A stretch of DNA of 39,553 nucleotides. Source: Candidatus Obscuribacterales bacterium (lineage in GTDB: Bacteria; Cyanobacteriota; Vampirovibrionia; Obscuribacterales; Obscuribacteraceae). The notes beneath the pieces were generated by a model that saw only the letters and a program-made list of their open reading frames with translations, made no database searches and was not told the origin of the DNA. The DNA lies in NCBI GenBank assembly GCA_019746975.1, contig JAIERK010000024.1, forward strand, positions 1 to 39,553, in the 5' to 3' direction. Below, piece by piece: positions 34,488 through 39,553 of this stretch (positions within the stretch are counted from its first letter, which is position 1; each line of letters starts with the position of its first letter). The translations under genes and the position numbers were made by a program.

Positions 34488-36146
34488 TTGCCTCGACCTC
34501 GCGCCAACCAGTTAGGCATCATCACGCAAGGCTCGCTCTCGCAGGGGCTGGAGATGCGGCTCGACCCGACGCACAGCGTCGAAGACCTGAGGGTGGGCAG
34601 ATTCGTCGTGGTCGAGGGGCAGAAATCCCGATTTTTCTCGATGCTGACGGACGTGACGTTATCAGCCGCCAACCAGTCGATTTTGCTGAACCCTCCTTCC
34701 GATGATGATTTCCTACTCTCTGTTTTATCGGGCGGCGCCACCTTTGGTACCGTCAAAGTACAGCCGATGTTGATGATGGAGCGCGGCGGCGAGCACGAGC
34801 TCTTGCCGGTCAAAACTATTCCGCACCACTTTTCACCTGTCTTCGAGGCAAACAGTACAGACTTTGCGTTGGTGTTCGGCGAAGAGAATGAAACGATTTC
34901 GGACAACTTCTATTTCAACATAGGCAAACCGCTCAACATGGAGACACCGGTTTGTGTTGATCTAGCCAGATTTATCGAGCGCTCCAACGGCATCTTCGGC
35001 AAATCCGGAACAGGAAAATCTTTCCTTACACGCATCTTCCTGAGTGGTATCATTCACCGCGACGTGGCTTCTGTCCTTGTTTTTGATATGCACAACGAGT
35101 ACGGATGGCAGGCCATGTCGGAGAGCAAGGCAGCTCCTCGAGTAAAAGGTCTCAAGCAACTATTCGGACACAAGGTCGTTGTCTTCAGCCTCGATTCGGA
35201 GTCGTCCAAAGCGCGCGGTATCCCTGATGCCCATGAGTTATACATCGGCTATAACCAGATCGAGATTGAAGATCTCGATCTACTAAAGGTAGAGCTCGCG
35301 CTTTCGGAAGCTACTCTCGAAAATGCTTACATCGCGAAAGAGAAGCTTGGTCAGGACTGGATCAGTACCCTATTAGATATGTCCGGCGAGGAAATCGAAG
35401 AGTTCACCCAAAACTACAAAGGACATCCGACCGCCCTTAAAACCTTGCAACGCAGATTAAACACGATCGTTCAAAAGACACCATATTTGAAACCACGCGT
35501 CAGCAATGACTACATAGCTGAAATCATTGCGAATATTCAAGCCGGCAAGCACATCGTCCTTGAGTTCGGCCGGCAGAACAACCTGCTTTCTTACATGCTG
35601 GCGACCAATGTGATCACGCGTAGAATTCATGCCGAATATGTTCGGCGAGCGGAGAAATACATCGCCAATCCGGAGAAGGTCGAAGCGCCTCGCAAGCTTA
35701 TGATCGTAATCGAGGAGGCTCATAAATTTCTTTCGCCTCAAGTAGCGAAGCAAACCATATTCGGTATTATCGCTCGCGAGATGCGCAAGTATTTCGTCAC
35801 GCTTTTGATCGTCGATCAGAGACCGAGCGGAATCGATCCGGAAGTTCTCAGTCAAATCGGAACGAGAGTGACCGCATTGCTCAATGACGACAAGGACATC
35901 GATGCCGTCTTCACAGGAGTGTCCGGGAGCCAGACACTAAGAACCGTCCTTTCGCAACTAGACCCGAAGCAACAAGCCCTGGTCCTGGGCTATGCAGTTC
36001 CTATGCCTGTTGTCGTTCGAGCCAGATCGTTCGACGCCGAGTTTTACGCCGCGGTGTCTCCTCGCCATCTCATCGGAGAGGGCACGACGGCGACAACCCA
36101 GTCCCGTGGGCGAAAAGCCCGAGAAGAGTTGTTTGGTCTCGACTAG
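34488..36146 (+). CDS. herA: HerA/DUF87-type DNA-translocating ATPase
   Basis: HerA ATPases are hexameric FtsK-like DNA translocases, often working with the nuclease NurA in end processing. This 552-aa protein has an N-terminal HAS-barrel-like region (residues 1-135), Walker A (IFGKSGTGKSFLTR) near 165, VLVFDMHNEYGW, and Walker B (LMIVIEEAHKFLSP). It also carries the sensor-like LLIVDQRPSGIDPEVLSQIGTR and a C-terminal GYAVPMPVVVRAR strand. The start is TTG 34488 with AGAGG seven bases upstream. No NurA-like or SIR2-like gene is adjacent, so it is more likely a stand-alone repair or replication-fork factor than a defence pair. Confidence 0.86.
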   Translation: MPRPRANQLGIITQGSLSQGLEMRLDPTHSVEDLRVGRFVVVEGQKSRFFSMLTDVTLSAANQSILLNPPSDDDFLLSVLSGGATFGTVKVQPMLMMERGGEHELLPVKTIPHHFSPVFEANSTDFALVFGEENETISDNFYFNIGKPLNMETPVCVDLARFIERSNGIFGKSGTGKSFLTRIFLSGIIHRDVASVLVFDMHNEYGWQAMSESKAAPRVKGLKQLFGHKVVVFSLDSESSKARGIPDAHELYIGYNQIEIEDLDLLKVELALSEATLENAYIAKEKLGQDWISTLLDMSGEEIEEFTQNYKGHPTALKTLQRRLNTIVQKTPYLKPRVSNDYIAEIIANIQAGKHIVLEFGRQNNLLSYMLATNVITRRIHAEYVRRAEKYIANPEKVEAPRKLMIVIEEAHKFLSPQVAKQTIFGIIAREMRKYFVTLLIVDQRPSGIDPEVLSQIGTRVTALLNDDKDIDAVFTGVSGSQTLRTVLSQLDPKQQALVLGYAVPMPVVVRARSFDAEFYAAVSPRHLIGEGTTATTQSRGRKAREELFGLD

Positions 36147-36223
36147 AGAAATTCCTATTGAAAGCCCATTAGAGTTTCCGTTACTCTGGGAATGTACTAT
36201 TTGTTTTGAGCCCCGGAGCTCGA

Positions 36224-36799
36224 GTGCCTAGAAACGCAGAATTAGACCAAGAAAACGAATCCCAGGACAATTTTGTCGAGGGAAAAGAGCCGTCCGAGCT
36301 GATTTTTTGCTTGTTGCTTGCTTCTGCATACCTTGGGCTAGCGAAATTCTGCTGGACTCCGCTTTTTATGATGAAGAACTGGAAGCTCTTCTTCAACATC
36401 GAAGGCTTTTTCGTAACGGTTGCCCTGGTTGCCATTTTGATAGGCGCCCGTCCCTATATGGCTCCGTCCAGCCTGCAAATCAGTGGACGTGGAATCAAGT
36501 ATCGCGGTCCTTATTGGATACAGAGAAAAACGGTCAATTGGGATCAGGTTTCACGAGTCTATTTGAGCCCCGAGCTGATACTGGTTTTGTATCGACCAAA
36601 GCCAGGCAGCAAGCGCATCTGGCCTATGCCGATACTCTCAATTTATCTGGCAGAAAGAGAACAAGTCATAAAGTCATTTCTCAAATACTGTCCGATTCAG
36701 GCAGTAATGATGAAGAGCCCGGCTCTCGTATCGAGAGTTATGCTGGTCGTGATCGTAATCGTCCTAATCTTGTGGTTCTTTTATTTGTTGACACCATAG
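36224..36799 (+). CDS. Small membrane protein with possible PH-like middle domain
   Basis: This 191-aa protein has membrane segments at about 25-40 (ELIFCLLLASAYLGLAKFCW) and 55-75, a central beta-rich segment (LQISGRGIKYRGPYWIQR, VNWDQVSRVYLSPE) resembling a bacterial PH domain, and a C-terminal helix (VMLVVIVIVLILWFFYLL). GTG 36224 is preferred, with GGAG five bases upstream; TTG 36206 is in frame. No function is assigned. Confidence 0.65.
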   Translation: MPRNAELDQENESQDNFVEGKEPSELIFCLLLASAYLGLAKFCWTPLFMMKNWKLFFNIEGFFVTVALVAILIGARPYMAPSSLQISGRGIKYRGPYWIQRKTVNWDQVSRVYLSPELILVLYRPKPGSKRIWPMPILSIYLAEREQVIKSFLKYCPIQAVMMKSPALVSRVMLVVIVIVLILWFFYLLTP

Positions 36800-36882
36800 C
36801 ATCAGCCTTGGTGCGGTTTTTCCACAAATCATTCAACAAGCCTTCCGGAAGCTGCTGCTCTATCCGGTGGAATTTATATTGG

Positions 36883-37284
36883 TTATCTAGCAGGCTGAGG
36901 GCCGAATGGCTTTTCCTCAACTTTCAAGCTGCGCAGATATGCCACCAGATTGTCGAGCTCTTGATCGTCGAGAATTGATTTGGGTTGCGGAGGCATTGAT
37001 CCAACACCGGTTCTGATGAATTTCTTCAATTTGTCATCGGTTGGGAAATGATCTTGAAGCATGTCTAATGCAGGCCCCATCCCAGCTTTTGCACCAGGGT
37101 GACATGAGTTGCAACTGCGGACGAAGATCTGTTGCCCCGATAAATCGGTCGTCATCTGCTGATCTCGGCGCTGATTTAACTTCTTCATCTCTTCGATTCG
37201 TCGGATCTCTTCCGACATTGCACAACCGCCGGTGGTTGCAACCAAAACGATAAGCAATGTCACTCGACCAGCTATATTTGACAT
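36883..37284 (-). CDS. Cytochrome c lipoprotein
   Basis: This 133-aa monohaem cytochrome c has a signal peptide ending in a Cys (TLLIVLVATTGGCAM) that looks like a lipoprotein site, though TGGC is a loose match to the lipobox. It then has a charged linker, the haem motif CNSCH, and the distal axial Met in GSMPPQPKS, ending in the usual C-terminal helix (LDNLVAYLRSL). It would carry electrons at the membrane surface. ATG 37284 has AAGG nine bases upstream; an ATG at 37326 adds 14 residues. It is divergent from murA. Confidence 0.9.
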   Translation of the reverse strand: MSNIAGRVTLLIVLVATTGGCAMSEEIRRIEEMKKLNQRRDQQMTTDLSGQQIFVRSCNSCHPGAKAGMGPALDMLQDHFPTDDKLKKFIRTGVGSMPPQPKSILDDQELDNLVAYLRSLKVEEKPFGPQPAR

Positions 37285-37326
37285 ATACGGAAGCCTTGAC
37301 AGCCAAGTTTTACGACAGTTTAACAT

Positions 37327-37629
37327 CTTCTGAACCTACCCTTTTTCAGGGAAAAAATTACGTTACTTTGATTGTTTGCAGCATGAGAAGCATGATGAAA
37401 ACAAATGACTATATTATCTGCTTAACATAGCGTTTACCTGAAGAGTGTACATTTAGTAGTGTGGCGCGCTGCGGCGCAACTCGGCAGAGAGATAGAGACG
37501 CGGACCGAACAAATATACACGAAGGCGCGAAGCCGTATTCGGTCCGGTTCAATCACCAATCATTCTCACTGCTGAGCTTGACTCGGAATATTCTACGAAG
37601 TTGCTATTCAACACCAGGGGCGGTAACCA
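37327..37629 (+). promoter_or_regulatory. murA upstream region with structured leader
   Basis: CGGACCGAA (37501-37509) and TTCGGTCCG (37538-37546) form a 9-bp stem around a 28-base loop with an inner GGC-GCGAA-GCC hairpin, some 83 bases before the murA ATG. A TATATT near 37412 is a possible -10. No known riboswitch class is recognised. Confidence 0.4.
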
Positions 37630-38946
37630 ATGCAATCAAAAACAACCCGAATGGATCCTCCAACCGTGCCGAACAATCCGGAAGACGAGTCTAGAATTAT
37701 AGTCCGTGGAGGTCGAGAGCTGCGAGGCTCAGTTCGAGTTGGCGGAGCTAAAAATGCCGTTCTCAAAATGATGGCAGCAGCGCTGCTCTCAAAAGAGACC
37801 ACCGTATTGCGCAATGTCCCTAACCTCACCGATGTGCACATGATGGCTCAAGTTCTTCGCCATCTCGGTGCGAAGGTTACGATCGATAAAGATCAAGTCG
37901 CCATCGATGCTAAAGACGTCCATGATTGGGAAGCTCCTTACGAATTAGTCAGTCATCTCAGAGCTTCGTTTGTCGTACTCGGTCCACTCCTGGCTCGATT
38001 CCGCGAAGCAAAAGTTTCGTTGCCGGGCGGATGTGCAATCGGCGAGCGCAAGATCGACTTGCATGAGCGCGGTCTGAAAGTGCTCGGTTGCGACGTCCGC
38101 ATCGATCACGGCTATGTCACAGCCAGCGCGAAGCAACTTGTTGGCGGAAGGATTTACCTCGAGCGTCCGTCCAACGGCGCGACGGAGAATATCATGCTTG
38201 CTGCCGTTTGCGCAGAGGGCACCACCGTTATCGAGAATGCGGCACAAGACCCCGAAATTCTCAACCTCGCTCAGTGTGTCAATGAGATGGGCGGCAACAT
38301 CCAGGGTGCCGGCACGTATCAGATCGTCATCGAAGGTGTACCCTTCGACCAGATGCATGGTGCAGTAGTCGACACTATTCCAGATCGCGTCGAAGTCGGC
38401 ACCTTTATGCTGGCTTGCATGGCGACCGGCGGCGAGATCATGATCGAGGGAGCCAATGCTCATCACCTCTACTCCGTGATTCATAAGATTCAAGAAATGG
38501 GCGCTGAAGTCGCTCTCTATGCGCCGGATGTGATCAAGATCAAGTGCGACTCCCGTAAATTTAGAGCGACAGATCTGACGACGCTCCCTTATCCTGGCTT
38601 CCCGACAGACTTACAGGCGCCTTTCATGCCGATCCTCGCGATTGCAGAAGGCACATCGATTATCGAAGAGACCATCTACGAAAATCGGTTCATGCACGCT
38701 GCGGAGCTACGCCGTATGGGTGCTGATGTCGTCATCAAAGGCAACGCCGCAGTAGTGAAAGGTGTTGAGAAGTTATCGGGTGCTGAGGTCAAAGGCAGCG
38801 ATCTGCGAGCTGGTGCAGCTCTTATTATTGCTGGTCTAGGAGCCGAAGGCGTCACTGAAGTTACCGGATTGCGCCACCTCGATCGCGGCTACGATCGTCT
38901 CGAAGACAAGCTTCGTTCGATCGGTGCTGAAATCTTCCGTCGCTAA
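37630..38946 (+). CDS. murA: UDP-N-acetylglucosamine 1-carboxyvinyltransferase (MurA)
   Basis: MurA performs the first committed step of peptidoglycan synthesis, adding enolpyruvate from PEP to UDP-GlcNAc. This 438-aa protein has VGGAKNAVLKMMAAALL at the start, with the conserved Lys-Asn, and the catalytic Cys in LPGGCAIGERKIDLH (Cys about 135), the residue targeted by fosfomycin. It also has PSNGATENIMLAA, a central DRVEVGTFMLA, YPGFPTDLQAPFM near 310, and the conserved ending GYDRLEDKLRSIGAEI. It has an N-terminal extension of about 20 residues over typical MurA; an ATG at 37651 would shorten it. AGGGG lies upstream of ATG 37630. Confidence 0.97.
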   Translation: MQSKTTRMDPPTVPNNPEDESRIIVRGGRELRGSVRVGGAKNAVLKMMAAALLSKETTVLRNVPNLTDVHMMAQVLRHLGAKVTIDKDQVAIDAKDVHDWEAPYELVSHLRASFVVLGPLLARFREAKVSLPGGCAIGERKIDLHERGLKVLGCDVRIDHGYVTASAKQLVGGRIYLERPSNGATENIMLAAVCAEGTTVIENAAQDPEILNLAQCVNEMGGNIQGAGTYQIVIEGVPFDQMHGAVVDTIPDRVEVGTFMLACMATGGEIMIEGANAHHLYSVIHKIQEMGAEVALYAPDVIKIKCDSRKFRATDLTTLPYPGFPTDLQAPFMPILAIAEGTSIIEETIYENRFMHAAELRRMGADVVIKGNAAVVKGVEKLSGAEVKGSDLRAGAALIIAGLGAEGVTEVTGLRHLDRGYDRLEDKLRSIGAEIFRR

Positions 38947-38968
38947 TTTCGCTTAGTTATAGACCGAC

Positions 38969-39007
38969 ATACTCCTTCTGGCAGACTATGCCAGAAGGAG
39001 TATTTTT
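38969..39007 (+). terminator. Intrinsic terminator after murA
   Basis: A perfect 15-bp stem, ATACTCCTTCTGGCA (38969-38983) with TGCCAGAAGGAGTAT (38989-39003), encloses a 5-base loop and is followed by TTTTT. It is very strong and lies 22 bp after the stop. Confidence 0.95.
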
Positions 39008-39190
39008 AACTCGCTCTAAGGGTTGCTTTCTATGACGGCCTGCGCGAGTTGCTGCGCGCGAATCAGTTCCGCTGAAACGGACTCGCACGTCTCTCGTGTT
39101 GCAGGCTGCTTTGCTTCGCGACGTTGAAAATCACTCTCGTGAATTTGATTTCGAGTTGGTTGAGATACTCGGGAGGAGACCCGTTGGGAG
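39008..39190. other. Intergenic leading into the repeat array; no gene seen
   Basis: No gene is supported. From about 39141 a degenerate unit of the array can be made out (GAGTTGGTTGAGATACTCGG resembling GAGTTGATTCCAGATACTCTGG). Confidence 0.45.
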
Positions 39191-39553
39191 CTTGCTCGGT
39201 GCCAACGAGACGCTGGCGGTCCCGGTGCCGAGCGTCGAGGTGATTCCACATACTCTGGGCAAGCGGTCAGGGCTCGCTCGGTACCAGCGCTGGCGGTCCC
39301 AATGCCTGGGCGGTCGAGTTGATTCCAGATACTCTAGCTAGGCAACCGGTCGGGGCTTGCTCGGTGCCGCGAGGCGCTGGCGGTCCCAATGCCTGGGCGG
39401 TCGAGTTGATTCCAGATACTCTGGCAACCGGTCGGGGCTTGCTCGGTGCCGCGAGGCGCTGGCGGTCCCAATGCCTGAGCGTCGAGGTGATTCCACATAC
39501 TCTGGGCAAGCGGTCAGGGCTCGCTCGGTACCAGCGCTGGCGGTCCCAATGCC
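39191..39553 (+). repeat. Tandem array of ~82-bp repeats, continuing past the right edge
   Basis: Units start at 39191, 39273, 39356, 39438 and 39520 (82, 83, 82, 82 bp, last cut at 34 bp). Each has a head GCTCGGTGCC or GCTCGGTACC, a core GCTGGCGGTCCC and a tail TTCCACATACTCTGG or TTCCAGATACTCTGG. Unit variants recur so that 39230-39306 and 39477-39553 are identical, giving a higher-order period of 247 bp. It shows as repetitive ORFs (SGINSTAQALGPPA on the minus strand) but no start or context supports translation. Confidence 0.9.

Noticed and set aside
34488..36146. HerA-based defence system
   Set aside because: Neighbours are an 87-aa protein and a small membrane protein; no SIR2, DUF4297 or nuclease partner is present.
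39191..39553. CRISPR array
   Set aside because: Units are ~82 bp and similar along their whole length, with no unique spacers alternating with short repeats, and no cas genes.

Overview
This 39.5-kb chromosomal window has about 50% G+C, mostly housekeeping genes, and frequent GTG and TTG starts. The mix is multi-TPR Ser/Thr kinases, a large FHA-like secreted protein, LspA/RluD/LapA, a cytochrome c lipoprotein, a GH38 alpha-mannosidase and many lineage-specific secreted or disordered proteins. It resembles a non-photosynthetic relative of Cyanobacteria (Melainabacteria/Vampirovibrionia, Obscuribacterales-like). That placement is an inference from gene content, not a demonstrated assignment. 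No prophage, IS element, CRISPR array or rRNA was seen.

Layout: 0-3 kb (minus strand) holds an FtsH-type AAA protease cut by the left edge, then a small unknown ORF overlapping a LOG-type phosphoribohydrolase. 3.1-9.9 kb is an unusual island of fast-evolving proteins. Two related plus-strand genes (here P1 and P2) and a truncated P copy alternate with two minus-strand paralogues (M1 and M2). M1 and M2 lie in a roughly 1.7-kb direct duplication. A 19-bp motif (TTGGAC-N6-TGTCACAA) precedes P1 and P2, sits orphaned upstream of M1, and recurs at 13.17 kb. 10-16 kb carries a GT39-like membrane glycosyltransferase, a decayed patch with an ABC-ATPase fragment, and a predicted pseudokinase with TPR-like repeats. 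16.3-21.9 kb has a secreted helical protein and a minus-strand run: PDZ protein, TIM-barrel sugar isomerase/epimerase-like protein, GH38 alpha-mannosidase.

22.3-26.6 kb holds malate dehydrogenase with a clear terminator, then a 958-aa FHA-like beta-helix protein that overlaps, tail to tail, an intact Ser/Thr kinase. 30-33.6 kb is a compact plus-strand run (SnoaL-like exported protein, lspA, rluD-type synthase, LapA-domain protein) meeting a bifunctional nuclease gene. 33.9-39 kb has tRNA-Leu(GAG), an 87-aa protein, a HerA-type ATPase, a small membrane protein, a cytochrome c lipoprotein and murA with a 15-bp terminator. The window ends in an array of about 82-bp tandem repeats; a related 30-bp element lies alone at 29.7 kb.

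The best candidate for something undescribed is the 3.1-9.9 kb island. Its two protein types share a faint N-terminal motif but have different bodies, common upstream elements, and clear traces of duplication and truncation. Second are the pseudokinase and the higher-order repeat array.
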